Below, in pieces: positions 46,769 through 54,831 of a DNA stretch of 64,000 bases. The translations under genes were made by a program, and so were the position numbers. The stretch comes from FEB-10 sp963710645. Lineage in GTDB: Bacteria > Acidobacteriota > Thermoanaerobaculia > Thermoanaerobaculales > Sulfomarinibacteraceae. The DNA is taken from the NCBI GenBank assembly GCA_963710645.1, contig CAVQBD010000009.1, positions 186,001-250,000 of the forward strand, read 5' to 3'. The notes beneath the pieces are model-generated. The model was not told the origin of the DNA. It searched no databases and saw nothing but the letters and a program-made list of their open reading frames with translations. The first letter of the stretch is position 1. Every line of letters starts with the position of its first letter.

Positions 46769-47136
46769 GCCATGCGGTACCCGAATGCGAGGGTGAACCT
46801 GCCGGCGGCAGCGGCCGGGGCAAGGGCAGCAACCTGTGTCCGGGACAGATGGCAGCATCGGTGAACAGCGACCGCAATCCGGGGCAATCCCAGCTGATCA
46901 CCGCCGCGGCCCCTGATCACTGACGCAGCTGCCGATCACGGCCGCCGTCCCTGATTGCTGTCGCTGATCGCTGCCCCTGGATTTCGGGTACGGGTACGGA
47001 GACTCGGCTTCGCTTCGGGCTACTCCGTGGCGAGCGGAGATGGGCACACACAAACTCCACCTCACACTTTCGCGGATGAACCGAACGTCCCCCGTCCCGA
47101 GCACCGGGCGGACCGCGAGAGGTTGTTGGCCGGGAA

Positions 47137-48437
47137 CTACCCCCCGACCTCCTCGAGGATCTTGCGCTGCAGGGCGATGTTGTCCCGGTGCCCGGTGAAT
47201 CGAGCGGTCACCTTGCCCCGCATCGGATAGCCCAGGAGGTAGAGGTCGCCGATGATGTCGAGGATCTTATGGCGCACGAACTCGTCCGGGCATCTGAGTT
47301 CGGTGTTGATGACGTTGTCTTCACCCACCAGGATGAAATTATCCAGCCTCCCCCCGAACCGAGACCGAGCTCGTTCATCATCGCGATGTCCTTCATGAAT
47401 CCAAAGGTCCGGGCGGGGGCGATCGCATCCCGGTAAGCCTCCGGGCTCGTCATTTCGAAGTCACAAAACTGTTGGCCGATGGGCGGCGGATAGTCGAGCT
47501 CGTATGACACGGAGAAGCCGTCGGCCGGCTCGATCACCAGGGATCTATTGGGACCGGCATCGAGCTCGTACCGCCGATCGATCACGACCTCGCGCCGGGG
47601 AGCGTCCTGTTCCTCGACTCCGACCTCCTCCAGGTGTTTACAGAACTCCACCGCAGAACCATCGAGCACCGGAATCTCGCCGTGAACTTTGATCAGGAGA
47701 TTGCCGATTCCGTAAGCGTGAAGTACCGACAGCAGGTGTTCCACTGTGCGGATACTCTCCCCTCCCCGGGTGAGCGTCGTCGCATAATCGGTCTCCGCCA
47801 CCGACCCCACATGCGCCGGAATCAAAACGTTCCGCGGCAGGGTGAGGAAGTGGATGCCGCTGTTTGGCGGAAGCGGTTGCATGACCATTCCGGTGCGGCT
47901 CCCCGAGTGAAGTCCCAACCCGTAGAGCACCGAGTTTCTTCGGATCGTCCGCTGGGGCACATCGGTCTCCACCAGCAGCGGGAACGATGGCGGTGCCACA
48001 ACGGCGCCAAGCGGATCGATCCTCTCCTGCCCGGCATCGAGCACGGCGGTGGAGGCACTCACTGCATCGGACCGACGCGCCTTGAGGGCCGACCTTACCG
48101 CCTCGACCGTGGGGTCGTAGGCGAGCGGCTTTTCGAGGTAGTCCTGGGCGCCCATCTTGACCGCCTTGACGGCGGTCGCCGAGGTGCCGTGACCCGACAT
48201 CATGATGATTGCCGCGGTGGGGTCCGCCTCGCGCAGCGCCTGAAGCGTCTCGAGGCCGTCCTTGTCCGGGAGCCAGATATCGAGGAAGACCACGTCGGGC
48301 TTCTCTCGCTCATAAAGCGCCAACGCCTCTTCTCCGCTTGTTGTGGTGATGCAGCGAAAACCCTCGTCCACCAGGATGTTGGACAATGCCGTGAGGATAC
48401 CGGGTTCGTCGTCGACGATGAGGATGAGTTCGTTCAT
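47137..48437 (-). CDS. lpxC: Response-regulator receiver fused to LpxC deacetylase (single-base frameshift)
   Basis: Residues 1-~120 are a receiver domain: D9-D10, phospho-acceptor D53 in VVFLDIWLPDKDG, S81 in MSGHG, K103 in YLEKPL. From ~160 it is LpxC, the zinc UDP-3-O-acyl-GlcNAc deacetylase that commits to lipid A: RNSVLYGLGLHSG, SIRTVEHLLSVLHAYG (zinc His234), PVLDGSA and PARTFGFMKD. At a run of six G (about 47347-47352) the frame breaks. Adding one G restores CPDEFVRHKILDIIGDLYLLG (zinc His/Asp) and FTGHRDN to the stop at 47137. Since LpxC is normally essential, a homopolymer sequencing error is likely, though slippage is possible. Confidence 0.88.
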
Positions 48438-48512
48438 ATCTTTAGAGTGTGGCGTTTCTGAGATTCAGGGTCAAGGCAGGGATGGGAAAATTCGAAATTC
48501 GAAATTTGATGA

Positions 48513-49235
48513 TCACACATTGGATTCGGCGAAGGTGACGAAGTCGGTGAGGGGGCCTTGGCCGAGAATCGGAAGATCTGGATCGGGTCGGTTCATCGAA
48601 CGATCCGCGATCCACCACGCCGCCATCCCCACCTCTGCCGAGTGGGCCACATCCCACTGCCAGTTATCGCCCACCATCACACAACGGTGGGGCTCGACAC
48701 CCAGGTTCCCGGCAATCTCGTTGTAATACTCGGCCTGGGCCTTGGTGGCGTGGCTGTCCTCGAGGGTTGTCACCAGGTCGAATGTCTCCGGATCCAGGTC
48801 AGCCCACCGAATGCGTTGCACGATGGCGATCTCAGGGAACATGGGGTTGGTGGCGACCACCACCCGACGTCCCGTGCGCCTGGCCCACCGGACTGCAGTC
48901 TGCGAACCGTCAGCCGGTCTGGTCAGTGGCCGCAGATTTGGAAACACCTCGCGGTAGAAACGGTCGAAGAGCGATTCCAACTCCGCCCGGGGTCGGCCCA
49001 GCGGTGGTAGAAACGCGTCGAAGAAGACCTCAGCGTTGGTTCGACTCCAATCGGTGTCCCTGTCCATGACGCGGATGGCGGCCAATAGCGACTCTGTGAG
49101 CCTTCTCGGTTCCACATGATCGGCCATGAAATCGGTGAGCGCCCCGAGGTAGGCTGGGACAAAGGTCTCCATGGAGTTGACGAGCAAGGTGTCGTCCAGA
49201 TCGTAGAGGATGGCGTCGAATTTCACGGCACTCAC
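48513..49235 (-). CDS. HAD-superfamily hydrolase
   Basis: This 240-residue protein has all four HAD motifs: DLDDTL (I, nucleophile Asp about 12), VVVATNP (II), Lys in HATKAQAEYY (III) and CVMVGDNWQWDV (IV). A helical cap sits between motifs I and II (C1-type). Family members are Mg2+-dependent phosphatases on small metabolites; the YNEIAGNLG and NWQWD details do not fix the substrate. The start is GTG 49235 or GTG 49226; neither has a strong binding site. It lies 75 bp upstream of the lpxC fusion on the same strand. Confidence 0.85.
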   Translation of the reverse strand: MSAVKFDAILYDLDDTLLVNSMETFVPAYLGALTDFMADHVEPRRLTESLLAAIRVMDRDTDWSRTNAEVFFDAFLPPLGRPRAELESLFDRFYREVFPNLRPLTRPADGSQTAVRWARRTGRRVVVATNPMFPEIAIVQRIRWADLDPETFDLVTTLEDSHATKAQAEYYNEIAGNLGVEPHRCVMVGDNWQWDVAHSAEVGMAAWWIADRSMNRPDPDLPILGQGPLTDFVTFAESNV

Positions 49236-49414
<179 letters not shown>

Positions 49415-50143
49415 TCAGATCTTCCCGATCTCCTGTCCCATGCGCTGTTCGAGGAAACGTTCGAGGCGGGTCGCACCGTCGTCCTCGATGTGCACGAACC
49501 GGGCGGCGAAGCCGGTCACTCCCTCCCGTTCGCGGGTGGTGGAGCGAACCACTTCGGCCATGCCTCGAATCGGGGTCGGGTCGCCGGAGAGGGGCATCTC
49601 GAACGGCAGGGGGGTGCCGCTCTGGACATGCTCCGGCCCACGGATCAGCATCCCCGAGGCGGACAGATTATCCACCTGGGCCATCTTGAACTCCACCCTC
49701 CCGGCGTGGGGCACCTCGATCTTCACCAGGGTGGTGTAGCGGACTCTGGGCTCCACGGCCAGCAACTCATCGAGGGCCTTTTTCACATCTCGGTCGTTGG
49801 TGTCGTGTCGGAGCACACGATTGACGCCTCGATTCAAATAATCCTCGGCCTCCCACAGCCCCTCGGGCCAGGCCACCACGAGAAGTGGCGTCCTGTGGCA
49901 GGCCGCCTCTTTCCATCTCATGGACTTGATCAAGGCCTTCAATGGCGGTTCGGTGAGCGGGTATCCCACCACCACCAGCGCAAAACGGATCTGTTCGAGG
50001 ATTGCCGTGGCGCCATACCCATCGTCCGCGCGTTCCGTCAGACAACCGCATTGCACCAGCGGCGGCATCACGAGACGCATCAACTCCGGCTCGCGAACCG
50101 GATCGCCCGAAACCACCAGGACTCTGCGTTGCCCCTCCATCAT
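49415..50143 (-). CDS. PilZ-domain protein with receiver-like N-terminus
   Basis: ATG 50143 follows GGAGGGGGAG. The 242-residue product has an N-terminal ~120-residue segment patterned like a receiver domain (RRVLVVSGDPVREPELMRLV, RFALVVVGYPLTEPPLKALI, TPLLVVAW). The phospho-acceptor Asp is replaced in VVVGYPL, so it is probably a pseudo-receiver. The C-terminal half is PilZ-like: RVRYTTLVKIEV, QVDNLSASGMLIRG (the [DN]xSxxG motif) and GFAARFVHI. PilZ domains bind cyclic-di-GMP and act in motility or surface control. Both c-di-GMP binding and the output partner are inferred. It is divergent from the TauE gene. Confidence 0.8.
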   Translation of the reverse strand: MMEGQRRVLVVSGDPVREPELMRLVMPPLVQCGCLTERADDGYGATAILEQIRFALVVVGYPLTEPPLKALIKSMRWKEAACHRTPLLVVAWPEGLWEAEDYLNRGVNRVLRHDTNDRDVKKALDELLAVEPRVRYTTLVKIEVPHAGRVEFKMAQVDNLSASGMLIRGPEHVQSGTPLPFEMPLSGDPTPIRGMAEVVRSTTREREGVTGFAARFVHIEDDGATRLERFLEQRMGQEIGKI

Positions 50144-50280
50144 GTGCAGTCGCTCCCCCTCCGTGGTCGATTGCGATCTTCCGATCGCTCCCCCTTTGGT
50201 TCCACATTCGACCCTCGAAAGTACGCACCCCTTTGGCTGAATTTGCACAGCCACACCTTCTGGGGCATAGTCGAACAACC

Positions 50281-51045
50281 ATGCCGTCGGCCGTGATGTT
50301 GCTGCTGATCCCACTGTTCGCCGTCGTGGCCGTGGCCTACGCCTCGGTAGGGCTCGGCGGGGGGAGCGGCTACCTGGCTCTGATGACGCTTTTCGGGGTT
50401 CCCTACGAGCTGATGCCGTCCACCGCACTCAGCCTCAACATCGTTGTCACATCAGCCGCATTGGTGCGTTATGGGGTCGCGGGTCGGATCCGGTGGAGCC
50501 TGTTGGCTCCATTTCTGATATTCGCAATTCCGGCGGCATTCGTCGGCGGAATGATCAAGGTCCCCCGGCAGACATTTCTCGGCCTGCTCGCGGTGGCCCT
50601 GGCCATCGTTGCCATCGCCATGCTGCGCTCCGCCGCCGGCGGCTCAGAGGTAATACGGCCGCCAGGACCACTCATGTTGTGGACCCTGGCACCTGCCATC
50701 GGAATCACCATCGGCCTGGCGTCAGGAATGCTCGGGATCGGTGGTGGGATCTTCCTCGGGCCGGTGATCCTGCTTGCCCGTTGGGCCGATCCTCGTGAGA
50801 CCGTCGCCATTACATCGGCGACGGTCCTGTCGCTGTCGGTGGCCGGCCTCGCGGCCCACGGCATCCGCGGCACCTTTGATCCGTCCTTCGTACTGCCCTT
50901 GGCAGTGGCCGTTCTGATCGGCGGCCTCGTCGGCGCCCAACTGTCTCTGACCAAGTTGTCGCCGGCCGCACTGAAAAGGATATTCGCTGTGATCATTGTC
51001 ATCGCGGCAGTCAAGGCGGCGGTCACAGCCCTCGGTATCTCGTAG
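50281..51045 (+). CDS. TauE/SafE-family membrane exporter
   Basis: This 254-residue protein has about eight transmembrane helices and the paired TauE/SafE signatures: GLGGGSGYLALMTLFGVP near the N-terminus and GLASGMLGIGGGIFLGPVIL in the second half. Each is followed by a TALSLN or SATVLSLSV helix. The family exports sulfite, sulfoacetate or related organosulfur anions; the substrate here is unknown. ATG 50281 starts the first helix; no strong ribosome binding site was found. Right after it begins the second repeat-rich gap. Confidence 0.88.
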   Translation: MPSAVMLLLIPLFAVVAVAYASVGLGGGSGYLALMTLFGVPYELMPSTALSLNIVVTSAALVRYGVAGRIRWSLLAPFLIFAIPAAFVGGMIKVPRQTFLGLLAVALAIVAIAMLRSAAGGSEVIRPPGPLMLWTLAPAIGITIGLASGMLGIGGGIFLGPVILLARWADPRETVAITSATVLSLSVAGLAAHGIRGTFDPSFVLPLAVAVLIGGLVGAQLSLTKLSPAALKRIFAVIIVIAAVKAAVTALGIS

Positions 51046-51228
51046 CGCCACCTACCCGCGCAGGAATGTGGAATGGGGAATGGGGAATGGGATCTGAGAA
51101 CCCCCGCCCACCTCCCACAGGAACAAGGAACACCCCCAACCACCCGGATCGCGTGAGGTCGCGATTGGCGGGCGTGCCACTTCGCGCACCTTCAAGTTGA
51201 AAGTTGAACGTTAAACGTTCGGTTCATC
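51046..51228. repeat. GGAATGG heptads and GGGCGTGCC module
   Basis: GGAATGN heptads run at 51064-51092 and C-runs follow. CACCCGGATCGCGTGAGGTCGCGATTGGCGGGCGTGCC appears as a module without a hairpin (about 51140-51179), then TTGAACGT/TAAACGT units. Confidence 0.7.
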
Positions 51229-51403
51229 CGGATTTCCGTGAGATGGACAGTGGTTACATTCGAAATGCGGAATTCGAAATTCAAATATTCCATCGCACCG
51301 ACTTCGTGTGCAGTTCCGGATTCTATCGAGAGGCAGGCTATGAGCCGTGCGGGTTCGCCACTCCAGCGACAGCATCCAGAATGACTGGTGCGAGGAGCCC
51401 CAA

Positions 51404-51580
51404 TCAGGACCTTGGGTTCAGCAAACGCCAGGTCATGGCACGGACCTGATCGAAGAGCTGCAGCGATGCGTTCGCGCGAGTGGGGTCGATCGCGCCGGTG
51501 TGAACCAGGAGGCGAAGATGACAGTCGACCTCTTTCGCGGAGCCGTAGGCGATTCGCCAGTGATGGAGCCGATCCCGGCC
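51404..51580 (-). pseudogene. 3' fragment of a four-helix-bundle gene, second copy
   Basis: It has the same truncated tail as 46217-46393, with changes such as His-Thr-Gly for His-Ala-Gly and a final Arg-Ser for Lys-Ser. Both copies lack the N-terminal half, so truncation preceded duplication. Confidence 0.6.
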
Positions 51581-51750
51581 CGTTCCCGAGCCCGTTACCG
51601 TCCCCGAACGAAGAACGAAGCCACCCGCCCACCCGGAGCGAGGTGGGCGCGATAGGCGGGCGTGCCGTTGATGAGAGTTGCACGTTAAACGTTGAACCTT
51701 GCCACCCGCCCTCCCGGTGGCGGGGAGGGCGCGTTGACCGGGCGTGCCGT

Positions 51751-51816
51751 CTTTAATATTGTTGGGATTCAAGGCATTGAGAAATCCACCTCGTTGAGGT
51801 CCCAACAATGTTAAAG
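51751..51816. repeat. Long-hairpin repeat, copy 5
   Basis: Arms at 51751-51767 and 51800-51816 match copy 4 except C to T in the left arm (TAATATT), which keeps a G-U pair in the plus-strand RNA. Confidence 0.85.
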
Positions 51817-51888
51817 GGGGCAACCTCGGGGAGCGCGGTTGGAAGATGGGCGCGTCGAAGTCAGCGAATCGAAGCGAACCCGTGGGCC

Positions 51889-51955
51889 GGTGCCAGGCAC
51901 CGTCGAAATCGAATCGGAGCACGAAATCGCAACATCTGCGGCGGTGCCTGGCACC
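51889..51955. repeat. 67-bp REP-like unit, copy 3
   Basis: GGTGCCAGGCACC (51889-51901) and GGTGCCTGGCACC (51943-51955), with the same spacer and length as the other two copies. Confidence 0.8.
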
Positions 51956-52239
51956 GCCATGCGGTACCCGAATGCGAGGGTGAACCTGCCGGCGGCAGCG
52001 GCCGGGACAGGCACAGCAACCGGTGTCCGGGCAGATGGCAGCAACGGTGATCAGCGACCGCAATCTGGGGCAATCGCCGCTGAACACTGCCGCGGCCCCT
52101 GATCGCTGACGCAGCCGCCGATCACGGACGCTGTCCCTGATTGCCGTCGCTGTTTCGCGCACGGAGACGGGCACGCAGAAACCCCAACCCACGCTTTCCC
52201 GGATGAACCGAATCTTGGATCTTGGATCTTGATTCTTTT

Positions 52240-53868
52240 CTACGGTGCGAGCCGGCGCCCGGGTCGCAGCGGAGGAAGCCGGCAGGAATCGATGTAGCCA
52301 TCGCCATCGTCATCGGCTGCGGTCCCGGCGTCGATTTCGCACCGGTCGATCAGGCCGTTGGCATTGCAGTCGGCGAGGCCGGCACGGAGGTCACTCTGAT
52401 CACCGATACCGTTCGAGTTACAATCGGTGTCTCCGATACGCAAGTAGTAGACGTCCTGCTCACCATTAAAGGTCGCGGCGTAGATCAGATGAGCACCCAC
52501 TAGGTCCGAAATCATGTGGAAGTAGTCACCCATTTTTTCCTGATTCGGCCAACCCAGCCAGCTGTCGAAGACCGGTGACACGGCGACAGGGGAAGACCAG
52601 GAATAGCCCGCGTTCCGCGAGAAGGAGTAATAGAGCTCGCCGATGTTGGGATCTGCGGAGTTCAGCGATTCGATCCACACCACATCGATGCGACCGTTGG
52701 GCGCCACCGACATCGTGGCGAACCACTGCCATGCGTCACGGTCATCGGAATGGATGGCAATGGGATCGCTCCAGGTCGAGCCGCCGTCAGTGGAACGCAC
52801 GAAATGGACATCCATCGAATCGGTCCCCTCCGTCGGCTCCACCGACGACACGATGTACAGATTGCCGAAGTTCGGTCCCTCCGACCGGTCGATGTCGATC
52901 CACACCTGGCCGGTCAATCCGCCCGGGTTGGGGCCCCCGAAGGGAAACTCTCCACCGGTCCGCTGGGCTCCCCCCAGATCGACGTCGACGATGTCGAACC
53001 CCGGGGGTTCCACCGCCGGGTCCGCGACGTCAAATGAGCGGTACACCACAAAATGGTCCCGGTCGTAGTTCGCGTTGCCCACCACAAAAAGCTCACCGTC
53101 GAGACCCACCGTGAGGGTGCCCCAGGTGGGCGTCGGCTCGGTGGCGATGGGCTCGGTGTAGCTGAGTCCGCCGTCGAAGCTGCGAATGAAGGTGCGAACG
53201 CCAAATTCATTGGACGCCTGGGCCCAGCTCACGTACACGTTTCCATGACCGGGACTCGCCGTGGTGTCGACGGTGAACCACGCCTTGTCGCCACCGAAAG
53301 CCTCTATCGGGCCAAACCAGGTCTCACCGTGATCGTCCGAAAGGAACATGCTGCAGAAGATCCCACCGTTGGAAATCAGGCTGTAGTAGTAGAAGCGTCC
53401 CTCGGCATCCGAAGCCAGCACCGGGTCCGACCGAAAGACGTTGTTCTCGAGGACCCGTCCCCGAGCCCAGCTTTGGCCGCCGTCGTCGCTCCAGTTCCAC
53501 CCCGCCTCACGGAAGTTGGAGGAGATGCTGTCGAACTGCCGCCAGCCCACAGCGATTCTGAGCGGTGCGTTGGGGTCCACCGCAATGGACGGCTCATTCG
53601 CCGCGTCACCCGGGATGTTCCCTCCCCCCGCCTGAACGTTGACCTGGACGCTGACGTAGCCGTTTCGTTCCACGACGTTGGGAGCTACCGCCCCCTTGAG
53701 CGGAGATCGGTCGACAACCGAGGCCGGCGGATCGTCGAGTCGCTCCTGGTGTGAGACTGGATCATCTCTCCGATGCTCCCGAAGTCTGGAATTTTCTTCG
53801 TCGCCCTGGGCGCCGGTGACGGCTGCCATCAGCATCAGAATCGTCGCCATGATCGGTGTCCTCTGCAC
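52240..53868 (-). CDS. Secreted Asp-box protein with calcium-binding-like C-terminal repeats
   Basis: GTG 53868 (AAGGGA about 8 nt upstream) starts a short signal (PIMATILMLMAAVTGA); the chain is 542 residues. Asp boxes (SDDGGQSW, SDDHGETW, SFDGGLSY, STDGGSTW, SRNAGYSW) and repeated SxDxG turns indicate a six-bladed BNR beta-propeller over ~85-480. The tail has DCNSNGIGDQSDL, DCNANGLIDRCEI and DDDGDGYIDSC. These are Asp/Asn-rich loops like dockerin or thrombospondin type 3 calcium sites. Sialidase catalytic residues are not obvious. It resembles the larger Asp-box protein at 34228 but lacks the DGFESGD tail. Confidence 0.8.
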   Translation of the reverse strand: MQRTPIMATILMLMAAVTGAQGDEENSRLREHRRDDPVSHQERLDDPPASVVDRSPLKGAVAPNVVERNGYVSVQVNVQAGGGNIPGDAANEPSIAVDPNAPLRIAVGWRQFDSISSNFREAGWNWSDDGGQSWARGRVLENNVFRSDPVLASDAEGRFYYYSLISNGGIFCSMFLSDDHGETWFGPIEAFGGDKAWFTVDTTASPGHGNVYVSWAQASNEFGVRTFIRSFDGGLSYTEPIATEPTPTWGTLTVGLDGELFVVGNANYDRDHFVVYRSFDVADPAVEPPGFDIVDVDLGGAQRTGGEFPFGGPNPGGLTGQVWIDIDRSEGPNFGNLYIVSSVEPTEGTDSMDVHFVRSTDGGSTWSDPIAIHSDDRDAWQWFATMSVAPNGRIDVVWIESLNSADPNIGELYYSFSRNAGYSWSSPVAVSPVFDSWLGWPNQEKMGDYFHMISDLVGAHLIYAATFNGEQDVYYLRIGDTDCNSNGIGDQSDLRAGLADCNANGLIDRCEIDAGTAADDDGDGYIDSCRLPPLRPGRRLAP

Positions 53869-54053
53869 AGGTTGTCCCTTCTCCCGCCTCCCGGTAGACC
53901 GGATCAGGCGGAGATACGCATCGGAAGGATACCCCTTCTGACGGCCGCTTCACCCCGGATCGCCTTCCCCGGTCCGTTCCGTTTGTGTAAACTTGAGTCA
54001 ATCATCGTGCAGCGAGTCATATTTTGATGACCTGACGAAGAAGGAGATGCAAG

Positions 54054-54743
54054 GTGATCACAGGCGCGTATGTGCTACTCGCGATCGGAAGCATCCTGTA
54101 CCTCGGCGGGTGGGTGATGCTTTTGGTCCTAGGATTCAAAAAGAGCGTCGGATGGGGACTCACGATCCTCTTTCTCTCATGGCTCGTGATCCCGCTGATT
54201 GTTTTTCTGGTCAAGTACTGGGACGAAGCACGAGTCGGCTTCCTGATTATGATCTGCGGCATGGCGGTCTCTGGTCTCGCCGGCTTCATCCTCGTGGGGT
54301 CCATGGCGACTTCCGCATTCGCGGAGTTCGAGTCCCTCGATGTGAACCAGCCACAGGTCTCCAATCTGCCGTATGACGACCCGCCGGAGCAGCCGTCCCC
54401 GGCCCCAATGGTCGATGACGACGACGCCATCCCGCCGGTCGCTCCGTTGCAGGATTCGACGACGGACTTCGAGCTGGAGGATGACGCCGAGGATGAAAAG
54501 CCACCACTTGCCGGTACGGTACTCGGAGAGCGGGTCGAGTGGATGCCTCTGAACAATCTCGCGACTCTGGGAGCCTATGAGGGCGAATTGGTGGAACTCC
54601 ACATGAAAGACGGGAACGTCATGCGGGTGACCCTCGACGACATCGAGGGCGACACGCTGCGGGTGACCCAGCGGATGGGAGGTGGTGCCCTCGCCTATCC
54701 CGTGAATCTGGACCTCATCGAGCAGATTCACGTCATGAAGTAG
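54054..54743 (+). CDS. Membrane protein with small C-terminal beta domain, unknown
   Basis: GTG 54054 has AAGGAG 8-9 nt upstream. The 229-residue product has three transmembrane segments (AYVLLAIGSILYLGGWVMLLVL, VGWGLTILFLSWLVIPLIVFLV, GFLIMICGMAVSGLAGFILVG). A ~60-residue acidic and Pro-rich linker follows (PYDDPPEQPSPAPMVDDDD), then a compact beta domain (VEWMPLNNLATLGAYEGELVELHMKDGNVMRVTLDDIEGD) resembling an Sm/SH3-like barrel. No known family is recognised. It stands alone; the tail is probably cytoplasmic. Confidence 0.72.
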   Translation: MITGAYVLLAIGSILYLGGWVMLLVLGFKKSVGWGLTILFLSWLVIPLIVFLVKYWDEARVGFLIMICGMAVSGLAGFILVGSMATSAFAEFESLDVNQPQVSNLPYDDPPEQPSPAPMVDDDDAIPPVAPLQDSTTDFELEDDAEDEKPPLAGTVLGERVEWMPLNNLATLGAYEGELVELHMKDGNVMRVTLDDIEGDTLRVTQRMGGGALAYPVNLDLIEQIHVMK

Positions 54744-54783
54744 GGGCAGGGTTCAGACTCGCCCACCCAATCCGTTACTCATT

Positions 54784-54811
54784 CAACGTTTAACGTTCAA
54801 CGTTTAACTTT
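54784..54811. repeat. Heptad array, YAACGTT type
   Basis: CAACGTT, TAACGTT, CAACGTT, TAACTTT lie between two convergent genes. Confidence 0.8.
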
Positions 54812-54831
54812 CGGTTTACTGGTCGGCGGCA

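Larger units (their letters stand above)
46037..47087. repeat. About 1-kb direct repeat, left copy
   Basis: The order of blocks matches 51229-52211. They are AGATGGACAGTGGTT, a heptad array, TCGTGTGCAGTTC, a gene fragment, the GGGCGCG..GGGCGTGCC modules, a long hairpin, the 67-bp REP pair, a CTGATCNCTG-rich run and GGATGAACCGAA. The core from 46190 to 46945 is nearly identical; the edges carry small indels. The copies bracket lpxC, a HAD hydrolase, a PilZ protein and a TauE exporter. Confidence 0.85.
51229..52211. repeat. About 1-kb direct repeat, right copy
   Basis: Same block order as 46037-47087. It retains an extra ~45-bp stretch near 51330-51365 that the left copy lacks, and lacks a short stretch near its right end. 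It includes hairpin copy 5 and REP unit copy 3. No intact gene lies inside. Confidence 0.85.
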
